Shown here piece after piece: positions 1 to 10,379 of a DNA stretch of 64,000 nt; position 1 is the first letter of the stretch, and each line of letters begins with the position of its first letter. Source of the stretch: Antilocapra americana (lineage: Eukaryota; Chordata; Mammalia; Artiodactyla; Antilocapridae); the NCBI GenBank assembly GCA_007570785.1, contig ML664174.1, positions 6,523,402 through 6,587,401 of the forward strand, read 5' to 3'. The notes beneath the pieces are model-generated. The model was not told the DNA's origin, did not search any database, and saw only the letters and a program-made list of their open reading frames with translations. Made by a program: the position numbers and the translations under genes.

Positions 1-29
1 ATTAAAGAGTAGAAAATAACTGAAACTGT

Positions 30-430
30 CACCCATTCACTCAACAAAAGCCACTGGGTACTATTCTAGGCACAGGGAATATAGTAGTAAAACAAAACAA
101 AGTTACCAGTTCATATGATCCTTACATTTATGCAGGGGAACACATAAACAAGCAAACAAGATAATTTCACACTGTGATATGCTACTGGAGGAAATTAATC
201 AGGATCACAAGGCCAAGAGAGCTTAGGGAGAACTGCTTTATATGAGGTGCTCAGGGGGATGCAAGCTGAGTCTAGCAGGAAAAGCCCCAGGTGAAACAGA
301 CTGCCATGGAGGATGCAGGAGAGGGTTATTTAGGGAATAACACAAGGCTTCTGGGTAATGCTGAGAGCACAGATGAGGTGAGGGTCATGTATTGATGGAG
401 ACATTAATCTGCCTCAAGCTATACTTTTCT
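30..430 (-). repeat. L2 LINE 3' end, old
   Basis: The reverse of an L2 3' end is recognisable: the 'cattcactcaacaaaa' and 'ttctaggcacagggaatata' blocks, then the run of 'aaacaagcaaacaag' and 'gatatgctactgga' phrases in consensus order. It is highly diverged and non-coding. The inner boundary is uncertain; similarity fades after about position 350. Confidence 0.6.
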
Positions 431-734
431 CCCACTGAATTTAGCAGCTTGGGAGCAATTGTAGAAAAAGCTCAGAGTCACCCACAGTTGTGAAAACACC
501 AAGCAGACATGACTGATAACGGGGCACTGGAGTTCAGCAAGCTGACAAGAGATAAGTTAAGAGTTAGAGTGCATGGAATCTAAAGTGAAGAGAAAAGGGA
601 GTGAAGAATACGTGCCATGTAATAGCAAGTCCCTGAAAGGCTGAAGATTTGGTGTATAAGCTGGAAAGATAAGGAAATTAGGGCACAGAAAAGAAATACC
701 AGTTAGGTTAGCTGAGTAGCAAAGGCATCCCCAG
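431..734. other. Unclassified stretch
   Basis: No gene, RNA or clear repeat was recognised here. It may be a further decayed inner part of the neighbouring L2, since it is purine-rich like other L2 minus copies in the window, but I cannot show this. Confidence 0.3.
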
Positions 735-748
735 AGAAGCTGAGTACT

Positions 749-1003
749 GGACTTCCCTAGTGGTCCAGTGGATAAGAATCCACCTGCCAATAAGAGGGAT
801 GAAGGTTCTATCCCTGGTCCGGGAAGATTCCACATGCGGCGGGACAACTAGGTTTGTGCACCACAACGACTGAAGCCCTGCATGCCCTAGAGCCCACTCT
901 GCAACAAGAGAAGCCACTGCAATGAGAAGCCCATGTTCTGCAACTAGAGAAAAGCTGCGTGCAGCAACAAAGACCCAGCTCAGTCAAAAATAAATAAATA
1001 GAA
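749..1003 (+). repeat. CHR-type tRNA-Glu-derived SINE
   Basis: It starts with the tRNA-like head (acttccctagtggtccagtgg), has a B-box-like 'ggttctatccctggtc', and runs through the 'gcaacaagagaagccactgcaatgagaag' type body to an A-rich (aaataaataaat) tail. Imperfect duplications flank it: agaagctgagtact at 735-748 and agaagcagagtatt at 1004-1017. It is a pol III-derived non-coding element; reverse-strand open frames across it are artefacts. Confidence 0.85.
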
Positions 1004-1017
1004 AGAAGCAGAGTATT

Positions 1018-1805
1018 TTACAACAGGTGAAGAAATCGTGGTCTAAAAGAGGTAGGGGTAGCCTAGGGAGACAAGGACCCTGTGACAGAGGAAGTGTGGG
1101 GAAAATGAGGAGCATCCTTTCAGAAGAGCTATTTTAAAAAAAAAAATAGCATTTTAGGGGAGAGCCAGACCTTAAGTCAAGAGGAGGCTTCCTAAGAGTG
1201 GCTTACCAATGCTGAAATTTCAGACATGCCTGCCATCATGGCATCTGATCCTTGTGTGAAGGAACCAATTCTCAGGGTGCAGTATTCCCCATCTATTGCT
1301 TCTCTTTTGCCCCGATTCCTCTAATATGACATTAACGTAGTAAAGGCAGAAATCCAAGAAAACCACTAGTCTGGAATAAACATCCTTTTAGACAAATTAA
1401 AAAAAAATTATACTTGGAAAAAAAAGAAAGCAAAGCTGCCATGTTGACATCAGAACAGTAAAGCAGTTTATTTAGAGAGTCATTTGAACAAGGCAGACAC
1501 AGTTTAAGGACCCAGGGGGGTTTTCAGTTTCCACCATCTGGTTATTTCCCCAAGTCCTCTGCCATGCATCACAAAGTTCTCTGTGAATCCACTTAAAAAG
1601 GAAAGGGCTAACACTCCTTTTTATTTCCTTTAACACTGCCCTCAATAAAAGGTGGTACATCCAAAGGATAAAATAAATATTCAGCCACAAAAATCACAGT
1701 ACAAAAATATGTTTACTTATGTGGAAAGGTATTCTTTTCTCATTGTTGAGCATAAAAAGTAGACTTTAAAAAAAGATATTGAGTATGAGCTTATTTTTGC
1801 AAACA
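1018..1805. other. Unclassified stretch
   Basis: No gene or firm repeat family was seen. It includes A-rich tracts near 1134-1146 and 1398-1428. A 72-codon reverse-strand open frame at 1472-1690 has no recognisable domain and is probably chance. Confidence 0.4.
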
Positions 1806-1990
1806 GTGAATGTTTTTTATTGCAGTTACATATGCATAACATAAAATTTACCATTTTAACTGTTTTCAAATGTACAGTTGGGTGACATTAGATAGTGTTA
1901 CATTATTGTGCCACCATCATTACCATCCATCTCCTGAACTTTTTCATCTTCCCAAAAACTTAACTTCTATACCTATCACACAAAAATAAT
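1806..1990 (-). repeat. L1 3' end fragment, old
   Basis: This is the reverse complement of a mammalian L1 3' region. It shows the phrases 'cataacataaaatttaccattttaac', 'gtacagttgggtgacatta' and 'ccaccatcattaccatccatctcc' in consensus order, with decay. It is non-coding. Confidence 0.65.
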
Positions 1991-2090
1991 AAATTTTTAC
2001 ATGTGAACACAAAAAGAGTCTGACTTGATATACTCTAAAAACGTTAATACTGGACAATGCAATTATAAGTGATATTCTTTTCTAAATTTT

Positions 2091-2645
2091 CAGTTCAGTT
2101 CAGTTCAGTCGCTCAGTTGTGTCCGACTCTTTGCGACCCCATGGACTGCATGCCAGGCCTCCCTGTATCACCAACTCCCGCAGTTTACTCAAACTCATAT
2201 CCATTGAGTCGGTGATGCCATCCAACCATCTCATCCTCTGTCATCCCCTTCTCCTCCCATCTTCAATCCTTCCCACCATCAGGGTCTTTTCAAATGAGTC
2301 AGTTCTTCACATCAGGTGGCCCAAGTATTAGAGTTTCAGCTTCAATATCAGTCCTTCCAAAGAACACTCAGGACTGACCTCCTTTAGGATGGACTGGTTG
2401 GATCTCCTTGAGAGTCCAAGGGACTCTCAAAAGTCTTCTCCACCACCACAGTTCAAAAGCATCAATTCTTCTGTGCTCAGCTTTCTTTATTATAGTTCAA
2501 CTCTCACATCCATACATGACTATTGGAAAAACCATAGCTTTGACTATATTGACCTTTGTTGGCAAAGTAACATCTCTGCTTTTTAATATGCTGTCCAGGT
2601 TCCTCATAGCGTTTCTTCCAAGGAGCAAGCATCTTTTAATTTCAT
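2091..2645 (-). repeat. BovB (RTE) LINE, 3' fragment
   Basis: This is the reverse complement of the last ~550 bp of BovB. It begins with the characteristic tail microsatellite (gttcagttcagttcag), then 'cgctcagttgtgtccgactc', and ends inside the C-terminal coding part near 'cttttaatttcatg'. On the reverse strand the remnant reading frame is broken by indels. The forward-strand open frames at 2119-2331 and 2389-2662 are antisense artefacts. Confidence 0.92.
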
Positions 2646-2716
2646 GTTTTGACTATGCTTAAAATTCTGTATATGTTTAATGGCTATTTCAGTAATCCAA
2701 ATTTCCCTGAAGAAGT

Positions 2717-3077
2717 CTGTTATGGATCATGTCTCTCCAAAATGTGTATATGAAAGCCCTAATCTACCCCCCACCTCATGTGATGGTATTTGGAAATGGG
2801 GCCTTTGAGAAGCAATTATGTTAAATGAGGTCATGAAGTTTCCTTATGATGGAATTAGTGCTCATTTAAGAGGCAGCAAAGAGCTTGCTTCTTCTCTTTC
2901 TCTCTCTCTTTACCCCTAGCCCTAACCATGTGAAGCCACATGTAAGCCAGGAAAAGGAAGTGAACTGGCCGGCAACTTGATCTTCAACTTGTGAGCCTCC
3001 AGAACTGTGAAAAAATAAATTTTTGATGCTTAAGGACCCAGTCTATGGTGTTTTGTTATAGCAGCCCAAGCAGACAA
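2717..3077 (+). repeat. MLT1-type LTR (ERVL-MaLR), solo
   Basis: It matches the MLT1A-like LTR layout: 'gtgatggtatttggaaatggggcctttgag', 'atgaggtcatgaag', 'ggaattagtgctcattt', then 'cctccagaactgtgaaaaaataaa' (poly-A signal region) and a 'tatggtgttttgttatagcagccc' end. No internal coding region is attached, so it is a solo LTR or fragment. MLT1 is a mammal-wide, long-inactive family. Confidence 0.8.
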
Positions 3078-3121
3078 ATATATAATCATTCACCCAATTG
3101 TTACCAATCACCTAATAACTA

Positions 3122-3305
3122 ATTATTTATTGAACAGCTATCATTTGCCAGGAACATTGTACCTTATCTCTAATCCAACCCCACAAGCTAGAGGTTGTTC
3201 TATTCACTTTAGAGATAAGAGGGCTAAGGCCCAAAGAATAATTACCCAATGTCCCATAGCCAGTTAAGTGATAAGTCAGATTTACCCACTCTAAAGTTCA
3301 TTACC
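3122..3305 (-). repeat. MIR SINE
   Basis: Reverse-orientation MIR: 'tatttattgaacagctatcatttgccagg', then 'agagataagagggctaaggcccaaag' and 'ccatagccagttaagtgataagtcag' follow the order of the MIR core and 3' end. It is decayed and non-coding. Confidence 0.6.
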
Positions 3306-4189
3306 TATCATTCCCCATGGCCCACACATATCTGCATCACCGAGTTTATGGTATTTTAAAAACACAATCCAGACAAATAAAAAGTTGAATAATTCAAAAG
3401 GTTAATAAGAACACATGATAAAAACACAGAAATAATAAGTACTAGGAGTTCCTAGGAAGGAGAGTTCAAGAGATCGTGAAATGCTTCAATTTCTCCTTCA
3501 TAAAAATATAGAGAATTACATTAGACCAAATCTTGTTGAAACCCATCCAAACCAAGTAAATAAAGTGGTAAGAGACATTACAACCTTGGAACAAAGGCAA
3601 AATCTGAACAGAACTTGCTTTGACGTTTAAATTAATACCTTTAAAAAATCACCAAAAAAGCATTTTCTTTCTACAAAGAATGCCACAGGTGATTTGTTTC
3701 ATCACATCTTAATCTTCAGGGGAATAAATTATACAGGAGCTTTTCTAAATTGTCTACTACAGTTAACCAGTTATTAACTAAAAAGGGACAGGAAAAATAG
3801 TTAAAACTACTTTCTGGAAGTGTGTGAAATTAGATTATCTGTTTATATTGAAAGATAATTTGAAAAGCTCTGGAGAAATTCTTTCACAAAAGAAGAGCTA
3901 TAATGGTCAAATAAATTTTTAACAATGCCTAGATTAGACAGGAATGTGAGACACACAGGACCCACATCATTTTGAAACAATATATCTTCAGTTTTCTTAA
4001 AGTGAACAGTTAGTGACTTAACTACTAAGTAGTTTTTTAAAATGGTATTTCTGAAGTTAGCATTTTTAACGTAGGATACTTTTATAAAGATTCAAAATAT
4101 TCCATGGAAATCTATGACAGCCTGTACATGAGATCTAGGGAGAAAAACACATCTAGTATAGATCTATAAAAATCAAATTCGATGTTCTG
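3306..4189. other. Unclassified AT-rich stretch
   Basis: I saw no gene, structured RNA or recognisable repeat in this ~0.9 kb. Confidence 0.4.
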
Positions 4190-4275
4190 TTAGCTTCTGC
4201 TATAAAACAACATGAGTCAGCAAACACATTATAAAGCAATTATACTCCAATTAAAAAATAAATTAAAAAAAAGTC
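4190..4275 (+). repeat. Short L1 3' tail
   Basis: 'cattataaagcaattatactccaatta' followed by an A-rich end (aaaaaataaattaaaaaaaa) is the extreme 3' end of an artiodactyl-type L1. It is severely 5'-truncated. Confidence 0.5.
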
Positions 4276-4544
4276 ACTAGATGCAAACAGCTTTTACTTT
4301 TTATTAAAGAAAGCATTTTTAATAGAAATTCCAATAAAACAGTAAGCAACAAACTAAAAGAATAAATAAGTTCTGTGTTTCTGAATTCCAAAAAAAAAAA
4401 CAATTCGTATGTTTTATTGGTTGTTATAAGAAAATAATTAATTTCTAAAACAGAAAAGATCTATCCTGATGCTTTTAAGTAACAAAAAATTAGAGGTATT
4501 ACGTAGAATTTGGTTTTGTGACAAAAATGATACTATGTTTTCAT

Positions 4545-4804
4545 TATAGATATAAAATATGCTCATTGCTGGAAATTTGTAAAGTGAAGATAAAGATTAA
4601 AAAAAATACAGCCATGTTCTCACCACTAATACTTTCTTCTAATTAACATATTCCTATATTCATAAAAATTCTGATAACTCTATATAAATTAGGTATTCAG
4701 CATTCTTTCTTATTCACTTAAACTTATGGCATTTTCCTATGCTATTACAAAGCCTTCAATAAAGTCATTTTTAATTCTAGGAAATATTCTAATAAATTAC
4801 TTAA
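4545..4804 (-). repeat. L1ME-type fragment, part 1
   Basis: This is the reverse complement of an old L1 3' end. It carries phrases of the 'ggaaatttgtaaagtgaagataaagat', 'accactaatactttc' and 'tattcacttaaacttatggcat' type in the right order. It is continued at 5308-5435 on the other side of a BovB insertion. Confidence 0.55.
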
Positions 4805-4814
4805 CCACAATTCA

Positions 4815-5297
4815 TACTTTACCACTTTGTCACTTTGCCAACAAAAGATCTGTATAATCAAAGCTATGGTTTTTCTGGTAGTCATGTATGGATGTGAGAG
4901 TTGGATCATAAAGAAGGCTGAGTGCCAAAGAATTCATGCTTTCGGACTTAGGTGCTGGAGAAGACTCTCGAGAGTCTCTTGGGCAGCAAGGAAATCAAAC
5001 CAGTCAGTCCTAAAGGAAATCCACCCTGAATATGCACTGGAAGGACTGATGGTGAAGCTGAAGCTCTAGTACTCTGGCCACTTAATTTAAAGAACCGACT
5101 CAGTGGCAAAGATCGTGATGCTAGGGAAGATTGAAGGCGTAAGAAGTGGGCAATAGAGCATGAGATGGTTGGATGGCATCATTGACATAATGGACATAAT
5201 GAGAAAACTCCGGGAGATGCTGAAGGACAGAGAAGTTTGGTGTGCTGCAGTCCAAGAATCGGACACAACTCAGTGACTGAACAAACCAATAAAAACC
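4815..5297 (+). repeat. BovB LINE 3' fragment with TSD
   Basis: Last ~480 bp of BovB. The C-terminal coding part is visible around 4827-5069 in one frame ('MVFLVVMYGCESWIIKKAE', then a stop where the ancestor continues). It is followed by the degraded 3' end and 'cagtgactgaacaaacc'. The duplication ccacaattca at 4805-4814 and 5298-5307 defines the insertion into an older L1. Stops and indels show it is dead. Confidence 0.92.
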
Positions 5298-5307
5298 CCA
5301 CAATTCA

Positions 5308-5435
5308 CTCTAAACTATTAGGTTGTTTCTTGTTATGCTAATAATGCCAAGATAAACATCTTTGTGTTTTTGTAGATTCACAGATAATTTCCTTAGCATA
5401 AATTCTAGCAATTAAATCACTAGTCAAAGACACAT
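5308..5435 (-). repeat. L1ME-type fragment, part 2
   Basis: It continues the L1 of 4545-4804 after the BovB. 'attaggttgtttcttgttatgctaataatg' and 'aaacatctttgtgttt...tttccttagcataaattctagca' are reverse L1ME phrases in consensus order. Confidence 0.55.
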
Positions 5436-5767
5436 AATCAAGAAAGAACAGGGCCTAGGTCAAGAAATGTGATAGACTCAGTTTGCATAGGCTCACAAGT
5501 ACTTGTTAAATTTTCAGAAATTTTCTAAGCAAATTATTTTACAACATCATTAAAAATTAAATTCTTTAAATGTATAATTAAATTTTAAATTAAAAAATAC
5601 TCAAAATTCATCATTTTTTCATTGTATTACTATACTTTACTAATATCTTTGCTCAAAGTTAATTATTGCTACTGTATCTATACAGTGGAGATATTACTAT
5701 ATACTGGTATTCTACTGCACATCTCTTCCCATCGACATTCAGTAATGTCACGTTGTAGCATAAGTTT

Positions 5768-6033
5768 TGGAGAAGGCAGTGGCAACCCACTCCAGTACTC
5801 TTGCCTGGAAAATCCCATGGATGGAGGAGCCTGGTAGGCTGCAGTCCATGGAGTCGCTAAGAGTCAGACACAACTGAGTGCTTCACTCTCACTTTTCACT
5901 TTCCTGCATTAGAGAAGGAAATGGCAACCCACTCCAGTGTTCTTGCCTGGAGAATCCCAGGGACGGGGGAGCCTCGTGAGGGGTCACACAGAGTCAGACA
6001 CGACTGAAGCAACTTAGCAGCAACAGCAACAGC
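5768..6033 (+). repeat. Bov-A2 SINE
   Basis: Two Bov-A monomers in tandem: 'ggagaaggcagtggcaacccactcc' at about 5769 and 'agaaggaaatggcaacccactcc' at about 5913, each ending in 'agtcagacac(a/g)actga'. The duplication agcataagttt at 5757-5767 and 6034-6044 fixes the limits. It is a non-autonomous element that depends on BovB reverse transcriptase (established for the family). Confidence 0.95.
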
Positions 6034-6295
6034 AGCATAAGTTTGGCCATAGTGGGACTATTCATATCGTGGAAAGGGGAAAATGGTACAAATGGGGCTT
6101 TTTAACCCTCCTAGAGAATCTAGAGAACTAGCCTGATTATTCAGACAGTGAGTCATACATGTATCTTGTTTATTTCACCCTCAGACTTGGCACTTTTCCA
6201 CCTATCTACACCTTTAAGAAGTCCTCAAAAGGTAGAAGCAGAGATTGGCATCCAAGCATTTTAATTAGTTGTACTTTTTGAGCCACCTGAAAAAG

Positions 6296-6635
6296 AAAGA
6301 AAGTGAAAATTGCTCAGTCGTGTCGACTCTTTGCGACCCCATGAACTTATACAGTCCATGGAATTCTCCAAGCCAGAATATTGGAGTGGATAGCCTGTTC
6401 CCTTCTCCAGGGCATCTTCCCTTGTTCAGGGGATCTTCCCTTCTCCAGGGGGATCTTCCCAACCAGGGATCAAACCCAGGTCTCCCACATTGCAGATGGA
6501 TTCTTTACCATCAAAGCCACCAGGGAAGCTGGAGTAGGTAGCCTATCTCTTCTCCAGGGGATCTTCCCAGCCCAGGAATCAAACCGGGGTCTCCTAAATT
6601 GCAGGTAGATTCTTTACCAGCTAAGTTATCAAATG
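6296..6635 (-). repeat. Bov-tA SINE with duplicated tRNA-like head
   Basis: A reverse Bov-tA: the 3' end 'aaagtgaaaattgctcagtcgtg' is at the left. The tRNA-like half is present twice, about 6383-6530 and 6531-6630; each copy begins 'ggagt(g/a)g(a/g)tagcct' and ends with 'attctttacca'. Inside the first copy an about 20-bp unit of the type 'cttctccaggggatcttcc' is repeated three times (about 6411-6469). Open frames across it are repeat-derived. Confidence 0.88.
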
Positions 6636-6904
6636 TTTAAAAAGCATTTTTAAAGAGTACTGTGTTGAGTGGTTGTTGGTGATATAGAAATGTTGACATC
6701 TTCAAGTAAAAAAGATATGAACAAATAATGCTTTAACAAGACAAAAAGTGATAAATACCATAAGATAAAATGATACAGAGATGCAAAGGAAGGAAACTAT
6801 GTCCTTAAGAATTTTAAAAGGTTCACAAAAGAACATTTTCAGATGAAAAACAGTGTCATAGAAAAGTAAAATGATTAAAGCTATCAAAAACTCCATCCTC
6901 TTCC

Positions 6905-7000
6905 TTTTCTTTTGTTTTTTCTTGGCTGCACTGTGATGGAACTTGTGCACCCTGCAGTGGAAGTGCAGGGCCCTAACCCCTGGACCGCCAGAGAAGTCCC
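6905..7000 (-). repeat. CHR-type SINE fragment
   Basis: Reverse tRNA-like head: 'ttttttcttggctgcact', then 'ccctgcagtggaagtgcag', 'ctaacccctggaccgccagagaagtcccc'. Only the ~95 bp next to the 5' end of the SINE is present. Confidence 0.8.
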
Positions 7001-7039
7001 CAGCCTCTTCCTTTTCATAGCACTTTTATATATCTACTT

Positions 7040-7205
7040 TATAATGTATCACTCCCCTCATCCTATGTTATAACAACTATTAAATTTCTCTGCCCCACTA
7101 AACTATTCATACCTTCAGAGCAGAACTTTCTGTACCCTGTGTCCACATCATAGTAGATGTTCAATAAATGTTTCTTCAATGAGTAAGTGAAAGGATGGAT
7201 TAATG
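7040..7205 (+). repeat. L2 LINE 3' end
   Basis: Forward L2 3' end: 'ccttcagagcagaactttctgtaccctgtg', 'catagtagatgttcaataaatgtttcttcaatgagt'. It is non-coding. Confidence 0.65.
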
Positions 7206-7450
7206 AATAAGAGCATTTTATGAGCTTACAATTTGCTAAACACTGTCCAAAGCACTTGATATGTATTAAATCATTTCATTTTCACTACAACATTAAGAGG
7301 TAGGTGCTGCCATGACCAATGAGAGAACTGAGCTATTACACAGACAATGAAACTGAATCACAAAGAGATAATAATAACTAGAACAAAACCACACAGATAA
7401 TAACTAGAACAAAATCACACAGAAGAGCTAGACTATAAAACCAGTCACCA
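7206..7450 (-). repeat. MIR SINE with internal tandem duplication
   Basis: Reverse MIR: 'cttacaatttgctaaacactgtcc', 'cactacaacattaagaggtaggtgct', then the 'gaaactgaatcacaaagag' and 'acacag..agctag' end. A segment of about 26 bp (agataataactagaacaaaa..cacac) is present twice in tandem, about 7366-7422. Confidence 0.6.
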
Positions 7451-7833
7451 TGCTACATCTCAGATAAAAGAGTGAGCAACAGGACAGCTCCTTTTTGCAC
7501 TCATTCTTACACTATTTCTGAGTCTAAATAAGTAAATAAATAATGAGTGCATCTACAGTATGTATGTCACTCAGTGTAATCAGTTCATTCATATATATTG
7601 CACATACATGTAATCAGATCACATAGTACTGATCTCTCTGTCTTATACTTTAAATTTAAAAATATAAAATTAGTGAGTCAGATTTGGCAAGTTTTGATAT
7701 GCAAACTTCTACATGGACTCCTAATCAAATATCTGTTTTAAAAGAACAATCCAAATTTTACAATTAAACAAAATTATTTAAATATTCCCCTAAAATATTA
7801 GATACTTCATTTGAGTTCTGATACTCTAACAAG

Positions 7834-7985
7834 TGAAAGTCATTCATTTGTGTCCGACTCTTTGTGACCCAGGCCAGAATACTGGAGTGGGTAGCCTTTC
7901 CCTTCTCCAGGGGATCTTCCCAACCCAGGGATGGAACCCAGGTCTCCTGCATTGCAGACAGATTCTTTACCAGCTGAGCCACAAG
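7834..7985 (-). repeat. Bov-tA SINE, left half of a chimera
   Basis: Reverse Bov-tA with its 3' end at the left (tgaaagtcattcatttgtgtccgactc). It has an internal deletion after 'tttgtgaccc' and a truncated 5' end at 'accagctgagccac'. It is joined through about 17 bp of purine-rich filler to a BovB fragment in the opposite orientation. The 11-bp duplication actctaacaag lies at 7823-7833, left of this SINE, and at 8270-8280, right of the BovB, so the pair looks like one insertion. Confidence 0.9.
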
Positions 7986-8000
7986 AGAAAGAAAGGAAAG

Positions 8001-8270
8001 GGAAGGACTAATGCTAAAGCTGAAACTCTAATACTTTGGCCACCTGATGTGAAGAACTGACTCATTGGAAAAGACCCTGATGTTGGACAAGATTGAAGGC
8101 AGAAGGAGAAGGGGACGACAGAGGATAAGATGGTTGGATGGCATCACTGACTCAATGGACATGAGTTTGAGTAAACTCTGGGAGTTGGTGATGGACAGAG
8201 AGGCCTGGTGTGCTGCAGTCCGTAGGGTCGCAAGGAGTCAGACATGACTGAGCAACTGAACTGAACTGAA
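8001..8270 (+). repeat. BovB 3' fragment, right half of a chimera
   Basis: The last ~270 bp of BovB, from 'ggaaggactaatgctaaagctg' to the (actga)n tail. One frame (8065-8247) stays open and keeps the BovB C-terminal signature [19 protein letters not shown]. It shares its flanking TSD with the Bov-tA at 7834-7985. It is too short to encode any enzymatic domain. Confidence 0.93.
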
Positions 8271-8348
8271 CTCTAACAAGGCTAACCTTTTCTTATCTGC
8301 ATACTTCATACTTGTTATACATTTATGTAAGTAGAGACTAGGAGATAG

Positions 8349-8575
8349 TGTTTTTTTTTAATTTTTTATTTTGTATTGAGGAATAGCCTATTAACAACGT
8401 TGTTACAGTTTTAGGTGAACAGCAAAGAAACTCAGCCATACATATATACGTATCCATTCCCCCCCAAACTCTCCTCCCATCCAAGCTGCCACATAACATT
8501 GAAAAGAGTTCTATATACTATACAGTAGGTCCTTATTGATTATCCATTTTAAATATAGCACAATGTATAAGCAAG
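8349..8575 (-). repeat. L1 3' end fragment
   Basis: The reverse L1 tail begins with T-rich sequence. It continues with 'acaacgttgttacagttttaggtgaacagc', 'actcagccatacatatat' and 'tatactatacagtaggtccttattg', the usual order of an artiodactyl L1 3' UTR in reverse. Confidence 0.75.
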
Positions 8576-9530
8576 CATAAATTCATTAGACTCGGAGATA
8601 TAGTGTTAATTGTGTCAGAAACGAACCAGGGTGAAAGACACTTTGGGCTACCCTTAAAATAAGACTACTGAATTCTGAGAGACCAAACCAATTGAAAAGC
8701 TATAAACAACTTGGTCAGAGACTGCTAAATCTCCAAGGTAAAAATCAATCAACAGATGTAAAGAGCAAAAACTCACAAAACCTAAAAGACCTAGGGCTTG
8801 AAATACACCCAACAAACATTCATACTGTTAATAAAAAAAAAAGAGAGAGGGAAGGAATATTTGCCCTTGATAAAATATCTTCATGACAATGGAGACTGAA
8901 AGGTCACTGACCTTACCAACCAAATAATAGCAATGAAGGAAAAGATAGCAATTAATATGTAAGATCATCACACCTAGACCAAGACATTGTATTGATTTTC
9001 ATAAAAGGACACAGAATCAATCTATTAGTCAAGTTTGGTAAGTTAGTCCAAGACTGCTGTCAAAACAGAGTATTATTCCTACTTATGGATTTATTTGAAA
9101 CTGCTTCATTAAGAAATCCCAACTTATTTACCAAGAATATAGAAGGATAGAACCGTGGAGGCTTGACCACTGCACACATTTAAGAAATTACTTATGCGAA
9201 ACTATGCCTCTCTCAAACCCATTCTAAGGCAAGAAACAGAAGTATGTATTTGAAATATTTTTAAATCTTTGAATTAATACTGTGCAAGTTAAAAAAAATC
9301 ATAGTAACTTTTTTATTATCCATCAAAGTCAGAGAAAATTGTATCCCAGTTAATTCAATATTTTGATCCAATTTCTCCAATCCTATTCTAGAGTATGAAT
9401 TCAAATTTGCAAAATACTTAGAACAGTGCCTGGTTTGTGGATTAAATCATATGTAAGTGATTGTTAAATAAATACAATTATATAATTACAGGAAATTTTA
9501 ATTCCAAAACTATTCTCAGCCTCCATCAAA
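8576..9530. other. Unclassified AT-rich stretch
   Basis: No gene was recognised. A 64-codon open frame at 8692-8886 is lysine-rich and repeat-like, with no domain. About 9415-9480 resembles an L2 or MIR 3' end ('ttagaacagtgcctgg...gttaaataaa'). Confidence 0.35.
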
Positions 9531-9539
9531 AGTCTTTTT

Positions 9540-9975
9540 TTCTCCCCTTGAACTTGGTGGACTTGTGCCTGTTCTGACCATCAAAGCAGGAAAAAGAAAT
9601 GATGTTCTGTGTTTCCCAAGGCTATGTCATAGAGAGGATAACTCCAGCCTGGCTCTCTCTTTTTGGAATGCATGCTCTGGGGAACTCGGTTGGCTCACTC
9701 GACGAAGCACAAACTAGTCCATTTGGAGATATCACAAGGAGAGGCCCATATGGAGAGGAACTGGAGCCTTCCTAGCCAACAGACAGCAACAACTGCCAGA
9801 GTGAATGAGTCTTCAGATGATTCCACTTCCCAGTTTTGAGTTTTCCAGCTTCAGATGTTGTGGAACAGAGAGAGAGGTCATCCTGCTGTGCCCTGTCTGA
9901 ACTCCTGATCCACAGAATCTGTGAGCATAATAGCCTATTTTTTCATGTCACTAAATGTTGGAGTAATTTGTTACA
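9540..9975 (+). repeat. MLT1-like ancient repeat (tentative)
   Basis: The end 'catgtcactaaatgttggagtaatttgttacacagccatagtaac' resembles the 3' end of MLT1 LTRs. The upstream 'ggagaggcccatatggagaggaactg..gcc..cagccaacagacagcaac' also follows an old mammal-wide repeat. The family name is uncertain, and the 76-codon open frame across it is probably chance. Confidence 0.4.
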
Positions 9976-10159
9976 CAGCCATAGTAACAGCAGCAATAAA
10001 ACTGCTACATTTAAGATTTGCAATTCAACTAAAATAAAAAAGACATTAATGTGGCTTACAAATTAAATAAAATACAAATAGGGCATGAATAGAACAGAGA
10101 CTCATAAAATAAAGCAGAGACAATTGTCAGGCATTCAACACGTTATTATAACAACAGTA

Positions 10160-10260
10160 ATAGATACCAGTTATCTTTCATATGTAAGGTACTGCAAGGA
10201 GCTGTGATTCAATGATCCTAAGAACCCTACAAGAATAATGATATCATCTTTATTTCATAT
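10160..10260 (-). repeat. MIR fragment
   Basis: Reverse MIR core: 'ttcatatgtaaggtactgcaaggagctgtgattcaatgatcctaagaaccctacaagaataatgata'-type order, strongly decayed. Confidence 0.4.
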
Positions 10261-10379
10261 TATCACGTGCAAACCAGAAATAAAATGCTTTAAAACTAAA
10301 ACTATGAAAAACATATTTTCCATATTTTCATCTTGCTTTGTTGATTCAGATGGCTTTTTTTGGATCCCTGTAATGGATC

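Noticed and set aside
2717..3077. Intact endogenous retrovirus
   Set aside because: Only a lone MLT1-type LTR is present; no internal genes, primer-binding site or second LTR.
6383..6630. CRISPR-like array, from the tandem ~20-bp units
   Set aside because: There are only three units, without spacers, inside a SINE of a mammalian genome; it is slippage or duplication.
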